A program made the position numbers and the translations under genes. Below, in pieces: positions 1-10,447 of a DNA stretch of 64,000 nt (position 1 is its first letter; each line of letters begins with the position of its first letter). Below the pieces are notes generated by a model. The model saw only the letters and a program-made list of their open reading frames with translations, ran no database searches and was not told the origin of the DNA. The DNA comes from Spirochaetota bacterium (GTDB lineage Bacteria; Spirochaetota; UBA4802; UBA5550): assembly GCA_017999915.1 (NCBI GenBank), contig JAGNKX010000006.1, forward strand, positions 222,210 to 286,209, given 5' to 3'.

Positions 1-15
1 TTCGGGACATTTGAC

Positions 16-1089
16 ATGAGCTTTTTACCGGAGTATATAACAGGCTATACCGTTCTGGGAAATTCAATCATTGCGATAGCCCTGTGCATCGGGACCATCC
101 TGATCGGATTCGTCGCGGTGAAAGGTTTCAAGCGTTACGTAAACAGGAAAAGGGCCAGCTCGTCCGGGGAAGAAACGGGGTCAATTTTATCCAGGTTGTC
201 GCATATCCCCAATTACGTCGCCCCGCTGATGTATTGCATCATCATATACCTGTCCCTGACCAACTTCCTGTCGCTCTCCTCCCAGGCGGGGAAGATGATT
301 TATCTTGGATTCATCATCGCAATAACGTTTTTCGGACTGCGGTTGTTTTCACATATCGTGAGGGATTCGCTGAAAACGTATTTGCGGAGCAAAGACGGCG
401 AGAAAAGCGATGACCAGATAGATCAGAGCATCCGGGGCATATCCACCTTCATAAATATTCTCATCTGGACCATCGGATCGATTTTCGTGATCGACAACAT
501 CGGGTTCAACATATCCGCTGTTGTCACAGGCCTCGGCATTGGCGGCGTGGCGGTCGCCCTGGCGTCGCAGACGATTTTTCGCGATCTCTTCAACTACTTT
601 GTGATATTCTTTGATCAGCCCTTTAAAATCGGCGACTTCATCGTCATTGATGACAAGATGGGCACCATCGAAAAGATCGGGATAAAAACAACGCGGATCA
701 AAAGTATCGGGGGCGAAGAGATCATCCTGTCAAACACTGATCTGACCAACGGCCGCGTTCACAATTACAAGAAGATGGATAAACGCCGTGTCGTGCTGAC
801 TGTCGGTGTCGTGTATCGGACGACTCCCCGGCAGGTTGACGCAATTCCGGGTATTATCAGGGAAATCATCTCCAAAACCGAAGATGTAGAATTCGACCGG
901 GCCCACTTCAAGGAGTTCGGCGATTCGGGCCTGATCTTCGAGGCCGTGTATTATGTAATAGGATCGGACTATAATTATTATATGGACAAGCAACATCATA
1001 TCAATCTGCAGGTATTAAAGAAATTCAACAAGCTCAAGATTCAATTCGCGTATCCGACGAGGACGCTGTACCTGGAACGGTCACGGTAA
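16..1089 (+). CDS. MscS-family mechanosensitive ion channel
   Basis: Inner-membrane channel expected to open under membrane tension and release solutes on hypo-osmotic shock. The 357-residue product has hydrophobic segments near residues 17-37, 68-86, 95-115 and 142-160, then the Gly/Ala-rich pore helix (about 165-198, motif GLGIGGVAVALASQT) and the start of the beta domain with GDFI at 207-210. This order is typical of short MscS-type channels with extra N-terminal helices. The start lies so close to the window edge that an upstream start cannot be excluded. The binding-protein gene follows 40 bp downstream on the same strand, but no functional link is evident. Confidence 0.9.
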   Translation: MSFLPEYITGYTVLGNSIIAIALCIGTILIGFVAVKGFKRYVNRKRASSSGEETGSILSRLSHIPNYVAPLMYCIIIYLSLTNFLSLSSQAGKMIYLGFIIAITFFGLRLFSHIVRDSLKTYLRSKDGEKSDDQIDQSIRGISTFINILIWTIGSIFVIDNIGFNISAVVTGLGIGGVAVALASQTIFRDLFNYFVIFFDQPFKIGDFIVIDDKMGTIEKIGIKTTRIKSIGGEEIILSNTDLTNGRVHNYKKMDKRRVVLTVGVVYRTTPRQVDAIPGIIREIISKTEDVEFDRAHFKEFGDSGLIFEAVYYVIGSDYNYYMDKQHHINLQVLKKFNKLKIQFAYPTRTLYLERSR

Positions 1090-1128
1090 CCGGACCGGTA
1101 TCATTATAACCACTGGAGGAGGCCCCAC

Positions 1129-1956
1129 ATGCTTCGCAGCATGATGATTGTTGCCAGTTGTTTCATCACTCTTCTGGGCGTCGTGCCGGCCCCTGCCGCC
1201 GGGAACGGCGAAGTGTATTCATCTATCATGAGAGAAAAAACGGTCCGTGTGGGCATATCGATGGATTATCCGCCCCTCAATTTCAATGCCGGAGCCAAAG
1301 GCGCGGAGATAGAAATGATCCATCATTTTGGTGAGTTCCTTGGGGTCCGCGTCGTGCTCGTGCCCCTTGAGGTGGAGGAATATGCCGCCGCCATCAAGGC
1401 GCGGAGGGTCGACATGGTGATAGCGGGTTTCTCGCGCAACCTGGAGCGAGGGCGGGTCATCTGGTTTTCGAAACCGTACATCTCGGTGACTCCCGGTATC
1501 CTCGCTGACAATCGTTCCATTCCTCAAACCCGCTTCGGGGAGCAGTTCGAGCAGACGCCCATCAGCTCCATCTGGGACCTCAAGAGGCTGCCGACTTTCC
1601 GTTTTGCCGTAAAAAAAGGAAGCTCCTATCAGCATCTGCTGGAAACAACCTTTCCGGATATGCGCCGGGTCATTGTCGTTTCCAACGGGGAAGGGCTTGA
1701 CCTGTTGGGCAAGGGAGCCGTTGACGGTTTCGTTCATGACTCGCTTTACCTGGAATATCTCTACGGCAACAGCGCAAAACTGAGAAACGCCTATGTCCTC
1801 CTGAAAGGGGGCGGCAGGTTCGAGCATTTATGCATCGGTCTACCCTTCGGTGATGTCATTCTTAAAAACCAGGTGGACATGTTCATCGACGAGATCACCC
1901 GCCTGGGGTTGGTGGAAGAGTGGCTGAAAAAGTACTCCGCGGAAAGCCGTAAATAA
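1129..1956 (+). CDS. Periplasmic solute-binding protein, family 3 (amino-acid type)
   Basis: Predicted periplasmic binding protein of 275 residues. A signal peptide of about 24 residues ends at APAAG. The mature part starts with the family signature VRVGISMDYPPLNF and has the two-lobe SBP_bac_3 pattern (GAEIEMI, then DMVIAGFSRNLERGRVIWFS). The start has a strong GGAGGAGG ribosome site. No permease or ATPase genes are adjacent. The next gene, an outer-membrane barrel, begins one base after the stop, so the pair is probably co-transcribed. It may be an orphan receptor or feed a transporter encoded elsewhere. The ligand cannot be named from sequence. Confidence 0.85.
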   Translation: MLRSMMIVASCFITLLGVVPAPAAGNGEVYSSIMREKTVRVGISMDYPPLNFNAGAKGAEIEMIHHFGEFLGVRVVLVPLEVEEYAAAIKARRVDMVIAGFSRNLERGRVIWFSKPYISVTPGILADNRSIPQTRFGEQFEQTPISSIWDLKRLPTFRFAVKKGSSYQHLLETTFPDMRRVIVVSNGEGLDLLGKGAVDGFVHDSLYLEYLYGNSAKLRNAYVLLKGGGRFEHLCIGLPFGDVILKNQVDMFIDEITRLGLVEEWLKKYSAESRK

Positions 1957-1957
1957 T

Positions 1958-3427
1958 ATGAAGAGAAATGCGTCGTTTAAAACAATCATCATCGTGACGC
2001 TGATGGCGGCTCCGGTCGTTTCCACGGGATCAACTCTTGACACCCTGCTCGACCGGATCGACCTGTCCGGTTATTTTAGAGTGCGCATGTGGGATATCGC
2101 CGGCCGGACCTACGTGCCGGATACGCTGCCCTCGCGGCACGGCTACAAGAACATCAACTACCTGGACCTTTTTCTCAGGTCGCGCATCAACCTTGCCATC
2201 ATTCCCGAAATCGAGATACGCACCGTATTCGATATCAGTTCGTTGTTCGGCAAGGGATCGTCGTCGATCGATTCGGGCAAGGGGGATTTCATTGTGCGTG
2301 ACGTCTATGCCCTCTTCAGGCCCGTTAACGGTTCGGAGCTCTCCATCGGTCTTTTGCCTTTCAGCCTGCCGGGCGGCTATATCATTGCACGGGATGCCAC
2401 CGGCATCCAGTACAGTCATCATTTTCCGAAAATCAAGACGAGCCTCTACGCCGGGTACATACGGGCCTTTGATAACGCCGATGACAGCTTCGGCCATGAA
2501 TCGGATATGCCCGAATATGTCATGGATAACGTCCTGTTCCTTGGCTCGAGGTTCTCCATCGGCTCGATCATCAGCGGGGAGGCGTATTACGTTTTTGAGG
2601 ATGACCGGTATACCACGAACCGCCTCACTCTCAGGTCGCTGAATTTCAGATATGACCGCACGGCCGGCGGCTTTATGATCGACACCTTCGATCCGGACAG
2701 GGCCCTCGAGGGGGACGGCAGGAAGGTTTCCCTTCACTGGCTGGGGCTGCACTGGAAGATCATGAGCGGCAGGTGGTTCCTGCGTTTCGGCGGTATCTTC
2801 AATACCGGCATTATCCGCATACGGAACGAGCTGTACCTGTTCCGCAGGGTCCGGATCATGGCCGGCCTGTTCGAGTGCGAGGCGGGTTTTGACAACCGGG
2901 ACCTCCAGTTCTCTCTCATCGCCGAAGGCGCCACCGGCGATCCCGACAGGCCCCACGCGGGCATCTCCTTTCAGCAGATTAAAGGCTCCCATGACTTTTC
3001 CCTTATCGCCGTTGATTCGACGGGCGGTCTTGCGCTGAGAGGCAGCGGTAAATCCCAATGGTACGGCCTTTACGGCTGCGGCGTCAAGGCGCGTTACACG
3101 GTGCTGGATTCGCTCATCATGGAAATGAAGCTGCTTCATTTCGGCACCACCAAGGTGATGTACTGGAGGGGCCGGGGAACCACATGGTTCGGTGATGAGG
3201 TTGACATAAGCGCCGAGTACCGGTTCCGCAATATACTTTCAGTGTTCCTCACTGCCGGCGGTTTCCTTCCGCAGAGAGCCTATAACGCCCAAAGAAAAAT
3301 GAGCAACAGCCACTGGGGTTATTTTTCAGAATTTGAAACCGACCTGATCCTGCGCGATCTTGATAATTATTCATCGAAGAGCATGATTTTTGAGTTCATG
3401 GTCGGCATGAAAGTGTCATTCGATTAG
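1958..3427 (+). CDS. Predicted outer-membrane beta-barrel (porin-like) protein
   Basis: A 489-residue protein with a signal peptide (about residues 1-24) followed by many short alternating-hydrophobicity strands rich in aromatic residues, as in outer-membrane barrels. The mature start, LSGYFRVRMWDIAG, resembles the first strand of alginate-export or phosphate-selective porin-type barrels, but I cannot assign a family. The C-terminus (MVGMKVSFD) is a plausible last strand although the terminal residue is not aromatic. The start codon lies one base after the stop of the binding-protein gene, so translation is likely coupled and the two may act on the same solute. Confidence 0.7.
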   Translation: MKRNASFKTIIIVTLMAAPVVSTGSTLDTLLDRIDLSGYFRVRMWDIAGRTYVPDTLPSRHGYKNINYLDLFLRSRINLAIIPEIEIRTVFDISSLFGKGSSSIDSGKGDFIVRDVYALFRPVNGSELSIGLLPFSLPGGYIIARDATGIQYSHHFPKIKTSLYAGYIRAFDNADDSFGHESDMPEYVMDNVLFLGSRFSIGSIISGEAYYVFEDDRYTTNRLTLRSLNFRYDRTAGGFMIDTFDPDRALEGDGRKVSLHWLGLHWKIMSGRWFLRFGGIFNTGIIRIRNELYLFRRVRIMAGLFECEAGFDNRDLQFSLIAEGATGDPDRPHAGISFQQIKGSHDFSLIAVDSTGGLALRGSGKSQWYGLYGCGVKARYTVLDSLIMEMKLLHFGTTKVMYWRGRGTTWFGDEVDISAEYRFRNILSVFLTAGGFLPQRAYNAQRKMSNSHWGYFSEFETDLILRDLDNYSSKSMIFEFMVGMKVSFD

Positions 3428-3446
3428 GCTTGAGAAACAGGGGCTC

Positions 3447-5318
3447 TTACGTCCTGCCGGGCTCCGGCGGAAGAGGCGCGTATTGTTCCATGAACACGCT
3501 CAGTTGTGCCGTCGTGGAGGCATCATTCATTACGATGCAAAGGGTGTCGTTTTTTTCCAATTGTAAGCCTTCATGATACACATGGCAATTCTTCCTGTTT
3601 CTGATGATGAACAGGATGAAGATGTTCTCCGGGATCGGGTATTCTCCGGGATTGTTCTGCAGAAATGCCTCATTGGTGAGGGATACTTCCCTGATGACCG
3701 GTTTTTTTGTAGTAAAGTATTCTTTTATTATATTGAAAAAGGATGCGGACCTGGATGCGCGCAAACAGGCGCAAGCCGTCTTGATTCCCTCGGACCGTAT
3801 TATGTCCGAAAGCTCCTCACCGGCCTTTTCGGTCAATATAACATACAGGTTTTTTACACCGTAGCTGTCTTTCAGAAATCTGCAGAAAAGGACATTGATC
3901 TCGTTGTTTGGCGATGCCGCCAGCACGGAGGAATAGTCATCGACATCTATTCCGGTAAAGGTGTCAGGGGCCAGTCCGTTTCCATGAATGTATGAAAATC
4001 CTTCTTTTCCAGCCAGCAGGCAGTTGGAGAGATTTGAGTCGATAAAAATCACATCGTTCTGATATTCTCGCCACTTCAATGCCATGCCTATAGTTGTTGG
4101 ATTGATGCCGAGGATGATGATGTTCTTGTCGCCGGTGATGAGGATGTCAAGCTTTCGAGCCGCCACGCCGGCGCTCAAACCCTGCAGCAATACTGTAATC
4201 GATATCAGCATGAAGATGAGAATCTCGATGATCTCCGTGTTATGCAGGCCCGCTGTTTTTAGTTTTATTATCGCGATTGAAGCTACTGAAAGAGCGATTA
4301 TTCCCCGGGGGCCGACCCAGCCCATGAAGAGCCGTTCCCGTATCGAGAATGCACCTCCGGCGGTACTTGCGAAAATAGTCGGGAATCGGGCCGCAATAAT
4401 TATGCCGACGACCGCCAGGCCGGGCAGTAGTTCCTCGGATAATAGTGAGATGTTGAAATGCGCCGATAACAGAATGAACAGCAGTGAAATAACGATTCTC
4501 GATATCTGTTCTTTGAAAGAAAGGAGTTTTTCCTTATCTCTGTAGCCAATGGTGCTGAGCACCAAGCCAAAAACCGCCACCGCCATCAAACCGGATTCTG
4601 AAGATATTGATTCGGCGATATAGAAGACCAGAAAAACAATCCCCAGTATGAATATGCTGCGGCTGTGTTCGGGAACAGCCGGTGTTTTCATCAGGAGCAC
4701 TTTTACCAGCAAGCCGGATATGACGCCGATGGCGACTCCAGTGAAAATGGAAAGGATAAAGCCAAGGATGGTGAGGCCGAGAACCTGTTGAGAAACAAAA
4801 TATTCAATCATGGCTATGGCCAGTATGGCACCGACTGCATCAATGATGACCGCCTCGCCATTAAGAAATGTCTTTACGTCTTTTCTCAGAGGGATAAATC
4901 GTATGATGGGTTTTATAACAGTCGGCCCGGTGACTATAGTGAGAGACGCAAATATGAGAGCCAGGTCAAATCTGAGCCCGGCAATATATACCGCTGCAAT
5001 CCAGCTCAATGTCATGGTCACGGCAATTGTTAACACGATTTGCCGTGCAAGATAGATTTGAATCGTTCGTAATCTCGAGATATTTAAAGACAGTCCCCCC
5101 TCAAATAGGATTATGCTGACGAAGAGGGTGATGAGAATAGTGAGGCCGCCGCCTAATGACTCGGGTCTTATGAGCCCGATTCCGTACGGGCCCAAAGCTA
5201 TGCCGCATATGAAAAAGAGAATAATTGCGGGGAATTTGAAACGATCAGAAATGACCATCCCCAATGATCCGGCAATTATTGCAATTATGATAGTGCGGAT
5301 TATTACGTCATATTCCAT
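3447..5318 (-). CDS. Monovalent cation:proton antiporter with C-terminal TrkA-type domain
   Basis: Integral inner-membrane antiporter of 623 residues. The N-terminal two thirds (about 1-395) hold roughly twelve hydrophobic helices of the CPA family, starting FPAIILFFICGIALGPYGIG and including GWVGPRGIIALSVASIA. The C-terminal third contains a Rossmann-like TrkA-N segment (NIIILGINPTTIGMALKW) and ends in a TrkA-C-like segment (about 550-610, NDTLCIVMND). Such architecture is typical of K+/H+ or Na+/H+ antiporters gated by nucleotides; which ion is moved cannot be told. It converges with the outer-membrane protein gene, with only about 20 bp between stops. Confidence 0.9.
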   Translation of the reverse strand: MEYDVIIRTIIIAIIAGSLGMVISDRFKFPAIILFFICGIALGPYGIGLIRPESLGGGLTILITLFVSIILFEGGLSLNISRLRTIQIYLARQIVLTIAVTMTLSWIAAVYIAGLRFDLALIFASLTIVTGPTVIKPIIRFIPLRKDVKTFLNGEAVIIDAVGAILAIAMIEYFVSQQVLGLTILGFILSIFTGVAIGVISGLLVKVLLMKTPAVPEHSRSIFILGIVFLVFYIAESISSESGLMAVAVFGLVLSTIGYRDKEKLLSFKEQISRIVISLLFILLSAHFNISLLSEELLPGLAVVGIIIAARFPTIFASTAGGAFSIRERLFMGWVGPRGIIALSVASIAIIKLKTAGLHNTEIIEILIFMLISITVLLQGLSAGVAARKLDILITGDKNIIILGINPTTIGMALKWREYQNDVIFIDSNLSNCLLAGKEGFSYIHGNGLAPDTFTGIDVDDYSSVLAASPNNEINVLFCRFLKDSYGVKNLYVILTEKAGEELSDIIRSEGIKTACACLRASRSASFFNIIKEYFTTKKPVIREVSLTNEAFLQNNPGEYPIPENIFILFIIRNRKNCHVYHEGLQLEKNDTLCIVMNDASTTAQLSVFMEQYAPLPPEPGRT

Positions 5319-6051
5319 GAAATTTTAAAATGTTATCCTCGAAGTTTATACAAATAATACATAGGTGATTATTTATTAAATGTCAATGTAAAAATTGCCT
5401 TTACTCAAATGCTATGAAAGTCGACGGGAGGGATTTGCGGTGTGAAACCATGTCATGCGCCGATGATTCAGTGAAAAACGAAAAGCCTGGCGATTGGCCA
5501 TCAACGGCCGTGTTATTGGTTTCCGTGGTTTTCGATAATTGACGCCGTCACATTCATTTTTTTTCGGCATATGATTAAAAATAGTAAAGAGGGCTCCCTT
5601 CGATCGAAATACGATGCCCGTATCGTTCGAGGTGGTTGATGTTTAAATATTCAGAAATAATCAACTCTTTGATTAATTGAGAAAACCCGCTTGTATCGGA
5701 GTTGCCCGGGAATGTCTCTTTAATATTAAACGCGGTCCGCTCCTCCTCGTCAATCAAATTGAGGGCTTCTATAAACGCTAGTATCCGGCATTATTCAGGT
5801 TGTATCTCCGCATCATGAGTTTTTTACAGCGCTTAGATAAGTGTGGAAATCCCGATTTTTACTGTTGACAAAATTCTTTTTTGAAGATATTTTTTATGCA
5901 TCAAGAGAATATTATGTCAATCTTGGAGTGATATTTTCTTTATACTTCCGAATCCGGCGCTGTTGGCAAAATTTCTAGAAATAATATTTATCGGCCTGTT
6001 ATAAGATACATTGACGTTCATCATGTAACGGCAAATCATCAGGAGGCGGTC
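5319..6051. other. Intergenic stretch with a possible gene remnant
   Basis: This 733-bp AT-rich gap has no convincing intact gene. On the minus strand an open frame from about 5790 to 5575, with no ATG (TTG at 5757), would encode about 70 residues ending in HRISIEGSPLYYF. Its composition looks protein-like, but I recognise no family and see no ribosome site, so it may be a decayed 3' end. The last bases before 6052 carry an AGGAGGCGG ribosome site for the next gene. Confidence 0.35.
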
Positions 6052-7260
6052 ATGGCTGATTTTTTTCAAAACGGAACAATAACGACGCTGCAAAACATCA
6101 GCAAGAGATCGGTTGATTCAATTGAAGAGGAACTGCGCCAGTTTTCCCAGATGCGCAACATGGTACTCCTTCTGCCCGCGCTCTTCTCGGAATTCGAGGG
6201 ACCCGCCATGCCCAGGATCATCGAAGAGCTCAAGAAGGTCGATTATGTTTCAAAAATAATTATATCCCTCGACCGCGCCGATGCCGATCAGTTCGCCATT
6301 GCCAAAGAAAAAGTTTCCGTGCTGCCGGGTGAGGTAAAAGTGGTATGGCATGACGGACCCCGCATGCTGTCGTTATACAAAGAGTTGTCGGATGCTGATT
6401 TCGATCTTTCCACGCCGGGAAAGGGGAGGTCAGTGTGGATGACCCTCGGATATATTCTGGCTGACAGGGACACCTACGCCATCGGGCTCCATAATACGGA
6501 CATCGTGAATTATTCCAGGGAACTGGTCGCGAGATTATTCTACCCGGTGGTCCACCCGGCCCTGGACTATGAATTCTGCAAGGGGTATTACGCCAGGGCC
6601 ACCAGCAGGTTTTATGGACGGGTCACCCGCCTCTTTTATACACCCCTCATACGCTCCCTGAAGAAAATCCTGGGACACAACAGGTTCCTCGAGTTCCTCG
6701 ACAGCTTTCGCTTCGCCCTCTCCGGTGAATTCGCCTTCATCGCAACCCTGGCGCGGGGCCTTCGCGTTTCACCGACCTGGGGCCTCGAGGTCTCCATGCT
6801 GAGCGAAATATATTCGAAGACAACGGTCAACAGGGTCGCCCAGGTTGAATTGCTGGAAACGTACGATCACAAACACCAGAATATCGATAAATTACAGCGC
6901 GATACCGGTCTCTTTCGCATGTCCAATGAAATCGCGAAGACTCTTTTCAAGGTGCTCACCCAGGACGGCATCGTCATGTCGGGCTCGTTTTTCAGAACGC
7001 TCCTCGCCACCTACATCCAGGAATCGAGGTTTGCAATAGAAAAATACAATGCCCTGGCCATGTTCAACGGGCTCGCCTATGACCGCCACGAGGAAATCGT
7101 CAACACCGAGATATTCGTCGAAGCCCTCACACAGGGTGTCACAGAGTTCATGGAAGACCCTATCGGGGTTCCCATGCTGCCGGGATGGGTGCGCATACGC
7201 GCGGCCCTGCCCGGCTTTCAAAAAAAATTCAAAAAGGTCGTCGAGGACGACAACGCGTAA
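6052..7260 (+). CDS. Glycosyltransferase resembling glucosyl-3-phosphoglycerate synthase (GT81-like)
   Basis: A cytoplasmic GT-A-type enzyme of 402 residues, likely using a nucleotide sugar. The GT core covers about residues 37-260: KIIISLDRADADQF (Rossmann strand), GKGRSVWMTLGY, and HNTDIVNYSRELVARL in the position of the metal-binding region. The order and length match GpgS-like proteins, which make glucosyl-3-phosphoglycerate, a precursor of a compatible solute. No matching phosphatase gene lies nearby, so the final product is uncertain; a mannosyl-3-phosphoglycerate synthase is an alternative. The start is supported by an AGGAGGCGG site eight or so bases upstream. The gene appears to be monocistronic. 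Confidence 0.65.
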   Translation: MADFFQNGTITTLQNISKRSVDSIEEELRQFSQMRNMVLLLPALFSEFEGPAMPRIIEELKKVDYVSKIIISLDRADADQFAIAKEKVSVLPGEVKVVWHDGPRMLSLYKELSDADFDLSTPGKGRSVWMTLGYILADRDTYAIGLHNTDIVNYSRELVARLFYPVVHPALDYEFCKGYYARATSRFYGRVTRLFYTPLIRSLKKILGHNRFLEFLDSFRFALSGEFAFIATLARGLRVSPTWGLEVSMLSEIYSKTTVNRVAQVELLETYDHKHQNIDKLQRDTGLFRMSNEIAKTLFKVLTQDGIVMSGSFFRTLLATYIQESRFAIEKYNALAMFNGLAYDRHEEIVNTEIFVEALTQGVTEFMEDPIGVPMLPGWVRIRAALPGFQKKFKKVVEDDNA

Positions 7261-7718
7261 ATGCAATGGCGAAAACGGAGCGATTGTCGCTGGACGAATC
7301 TTTGTCGTGGTCCGAAATAATCAAGTGAAAAAAAAGTTGATTAATCCATATGGGGCATGTACTATAATGGAACAAAGAGGAAACCTGTTGTCATTTGATC
7401 GAACCCTGAAAAATACACGTGGCTGGCACCACATGAACAGATCAGATACACCACTCAAATCAGCCGACGACATGGTACGGATTTCAGGAAGTGAGTTTTG
7501 CAACCTCAAGAGGCAGGGCTCAATGTCACATGATGTGTCACAAAAAACTTGGCGGCCAATGCTTTCAATAGCCGTCCTTCCTTTTGTCATAATAATTCCA
7601 AATTTAAAAAAAGACCGAAGATCAGGATAACGAGATACTGCGGGACAAAATTGCAAAGAACAATAAAACCCATGTCGTCATCTGCATAAAAAATGACAAG
7701 GAAGGGTCATCGGCGTCC
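7261..7718. other. Intergenic stretch without a recognised gene
   Basis: This 458-bp gap holds only short frames. One runs in frame into the following protease gene from 7608, after a TAA, and has no start codon with a ribosome site. It could be leader sequence or the 3' end of a lost gene. No terminator-like hairpin or repeat was seen. Confidence 0.4.
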
Positions 7719-9227
7719 ATGGTGGTACCGCAATCAAACAAAAAAATGAAGATTAATCGCACAATCATGGTTTCATGTCTGCTGTTGTCATCTCTTTTGC
7801 TGGGAAATACCGCGCTGCCCCCGGATGTGTCGATCAAATCGTCAATTGTAAAAATCTATTCAATTTACGCGGATTATAATTACTCCCAGCCGTGGCAAAA
7901 GAGAACTCAGAAGGAGTCTTCAGGGTCGGGTTGCATCATTGCGGGAAATCGGATTCTTACCAATGCCCATGTCGTCAGCAACAGCACATTCTTGCAAGTG
8001 AAGCGTTCCGATCAGGCGAAAAAGTATAATGCCCGGATACACATTGTTGCCCATGAATGCGATCTTGCAATTCTCACGGTCAATGATGAAGCATTTTTCG
8101 ATGGCACCAAACCGATCCCGATATCGACACTTCCCAGTATCCGCGATAAAGTCGCAGTTTATGGATTTCCAGTCGGCGGAGACGAACTGAGCATCACTGA
8201 AGGCGTGGTGTCGCGCATTGAACATGTGCGATATGCGCACAGCAGCGTTAAGTTCATGGCGTGTCAGGTGGACGCGGCTATCAATTCAGGCAACAGCGGC
8301 GGGCCCGTCATCATGAATGACAGCATCGTGGGCGTGGCCTTCCAGGCCGATGTAACAGGAGAAAACATCGGCTACATGATCGCAACGCCTGTCATCGGTC
8401 ATTTCCTTGAAGATATCCGGGACGGCCGGTATGATGGATTCCCCGACCTGGGTCTGCATATCCAGAACATGGAAAACTCTGATCTTAGAAGATCCTGTAA
8501 CATGGGGAAGAATATGACGGGTGTGTTCATTAATAGAATTGAATACCTTTCCCCGGCGCGTAATGTCCTAGCCGAAGGTGATATCATTCTATACATTGAT
8601 TCAATGCGCGTGGGGAATGATGGTTCCGTTGAGTTCAGAAAGGGCGAGCGCACGTCGCTTCTGTACGCCGTACAGAAGCGGTTCATGAACGATGCGATTC
8701 CGGTCGTTGTTCTGAGAAAAGGTGAGGTAAAAAAATCAAGTATCAGGCTGAAGCGAACAAAACAGTCAATGCAGCTTGTCCCGTATGAACAATATGATGT
8801 GGCTCCGACATATTATATTGCAGGAGGTCTCGTGTTTGAACCCCTTACCAAGAACTACCTGCAGGAATGGGGTTCAAAATGGTATGACGAAGGACCAACG
8901 CGACTTCTTAATTATTATTTTAACGGTGTCATGACCCCAAACCGCAGCGCAGTGATTGTCCTTACAAAAGTCTTGGCAGATGAGATCAATGTAGGTTATC
9001 ATGATTACTCAAACATGGTCATAACGAGAATAAACAATAGGAGGATTTCAAAAATTAACGATGTGATCTCCGCAATCGAAAACAACAATCAGAAGTATCA
9101 TGTAGTCGAAACTGAAAATGGATCCAGGATAATATTGCTGAGGCAGAATGTCCAAAAATATTCGTCGCGCATATTGCGTCGATATCAGATACATGCAGAT
9201 CGTTCATCGGATCTTAAGAAAGAGTGA
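7719..9227 (+). CDS. Deg/HtrA-like trypsin-family serine protease
   Basis: A predicted secreted or periplasmic serine protease of 502 residues. An N-terminal hydrophobic segment (IMVSCLLLSSLLLGNTA) acts as signal sequence. The trypsin-like triad is visible as His in TNAHVV (about residue 86), Asp in ECDLAIL (about 115) and Ser in NSGNSGGPVI (about 194). A PDZ-like region follows (NVLAEGDIILYIDSM). The order is closest to Deg9-like proteases of plants and bacteria rather than classic DegP. An internal ATG at 7746 would place the signal sequence nearer the N-terminus and may be the true start, as no clear ribosome site marks 7719. Confidence 0.85.
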   Translation: MVVPQSNKKMKINRTIMVSCLLLSSLLLGNTALPPDVSIKSSIVKIYSIYADYNYSQPWQKRTQKESSGSGCIIAGNRILTNAHVVSNSTFLQVKRSDQAKKYNARIHIVAHECDLAILTVNDEAFFDGTKPIPISTLPSIRDKVAVYGFPVGGDELSITEGVVSRIEHVRYAHSSVKFMACQVDAAINSGNSGGPVIMNDSIVGVAFQADVTGENIGYMIATPVIGHFLEDIRDGRYDGFPDLGLHIQNMENSDLRRSCNMGKNMTGVFINRIEYLSPARNVLAEGDIILYIDSMRVGNDGSVEFRKGERTSLLYAVQKRFMNDAIPVVVLRKGEVKKSSIRLKRTKQSMQLVPYEQYDVAPTYYIAGGLVFEPLTKNYLQEWGSKWYDEGPTRLLNYYFNGVMTPNRSAVIVLTKVLADEINVGYHDYSNMVITRINNRRISKINDVISAIENNNQKYHVVETENGSRIILLRQNVQKYSSRILRRYQIHADRSSDLKKE

Positions 9228-9257
9228 CCGAAAATCATCCTTACCCGGACCATTGTA

Positions 9258-10388
9258 TCACTGGTGATAATCGGTGCGGGTATATTGTTTTGTGTTGTCG
9301 CCGGGAGTCCCCATTCCTGCAGCGGGTATGCCTTTACGGGGATCTATTATCCCGCAGTCATTATCAATGCTGATTTCAGTATTCAATTCATAGGACAGTT
9401 TTTGCAATAATGCAAGCACTGTTGCCGCTTCTATCCGATTGAGAAGATAAGGCTGAAACCGTATTTGCCTGTTTCGTCCTGCAACAGGTAAAACCTTTAT
9501 ATATTCCAGATCATTCCCACTATAATATAAAACGACGGCAATATTATCATGCTCGATTTTATTGGTGTAACCATTGATAAAATTGCCAAGAGAATACACG
9601 ATGGGTTTGCCATGATACAGTTCAATACCCTGGGGCCAGTGAGGATGATGACCAATAATGGCATCCGCCCCGCAATCAATGATGGAGTGAGCCAGCGTTA
9701 TCTGGTAGGGTTGCGGAGATATGGTGTGTTCGATGCCCCAGTGAAGAGAAACAATGATAATAGTGTCACCACGCCTGTGCGTCTCGATATCTTCTTTTAT
9801 TAACGAAAGATCAAGGGGGGCGATTCCCGGTGAATCGATGGATGCGGAAAATGCTGCCGGCGGCCTTTCATTGTACGCGAGGATAATTATAGTGGTCCCT
9901 CCGTGATTCAAGCGCGCAGGTCTCCGTGCCGCATCCAGGGTTAAGCCTCCGCCAGCATACTGTATGTTCATATTTTTCAAAAAAAATAGCGTATCTTTCA
10001 TCCCTTCCGGACCATAATCCATTAAATGATTGTTGGCTATTGAAACAGCATCCAGTTTCAGGTCCTTCAGGCATGTGGCGGTATCATTCTTAATCCTGAA
10101 TATATATGGCTTGGGATGTACCGGGACGCCTCGTTCGGTAATTGGCGTTTCAAGATTGGCGAATATAAAGTCATATTTCAAAAATTCATTTTTTATTCTG
10201 GAGAAGGGGTAACCACTGCCTTTTATTTCAATATATCGTTCCGCTTCATTAGCCAGTAGTATGTCTCCGGCAAATAATATTGAAAAATGCAATGGCATCC
10301 CTGTCTTTTTTGATGGTGCCGCCGTGCAACATAAAAAGGAGAAAGCAGCGATTAGAATATATGGCAAGATTCTTTTGAATGCATTCAT
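9258..10388 (-). CDS. CapA-family metallophosphatase-like protein
   Basis: A 376-residue exported protein of the PGA_cap (CapA) family. The N-terminus is a signal peptide with a lipobox-like FLCCT at about residues 18-22. The metal-binding pattern is clear: FAGDILL, FANLETPIT, SIANNHLMDYG, SLHWGIEH and GHHPHWPQG, followed by YSLGNF. CapA proteins were first linked to poly-gamma-glutamate capsule formation, but most lone homologues have unknown substrates. No capB or capC gene is adjacent, so a capsule role is not supported here. The gene converges with the protease gene. Confidence 0.85.
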   Translation of the reverse strand: MNAFKRILPYILIAAFSFLCCTAAPSKKTGMPLHFSILFAGDILLANEAERYIEIKGSGYPFSRIKNEFLKYDFIFANLETPITERGVPVHPKPYIFRIKNDTATCLKDLKLDAVSIANNHLMDYGPEGMKDTLFFLKNMNIQYAGGGLTLDAARRPARLNHGGTTIIILAYNERPPAAFSASIDSPGIAPLDLSLIKEDIETHRRGDTIIIVSLHWGIEHTISPQPYQITLAHSIIDCGADAIIGHHPHWPQGIELYHGKPIVYSLGNFINGYTNKIEHDNIAVVLYYSGNDLEYIKVLPVAGRNRQIRFQPYLLNRIEAATVLALLQKLSYELNTEISIDNDCGIIDPRKGIPAAGMGTPGDNTKQYTRTDYHQ

Positions 10389-10447
10389 TATTTATTACAG
10401 GTTATAGCGCTGCATTTTTAGTTATACTCAACGATGCAAAGAGTATG

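Noticed and set aside
2030..3139. Long open frame antisense to the outer-membrane protein.
   Set aside because: Shadow of the real gene, with a low-complexity Arg/Glu-rich product.
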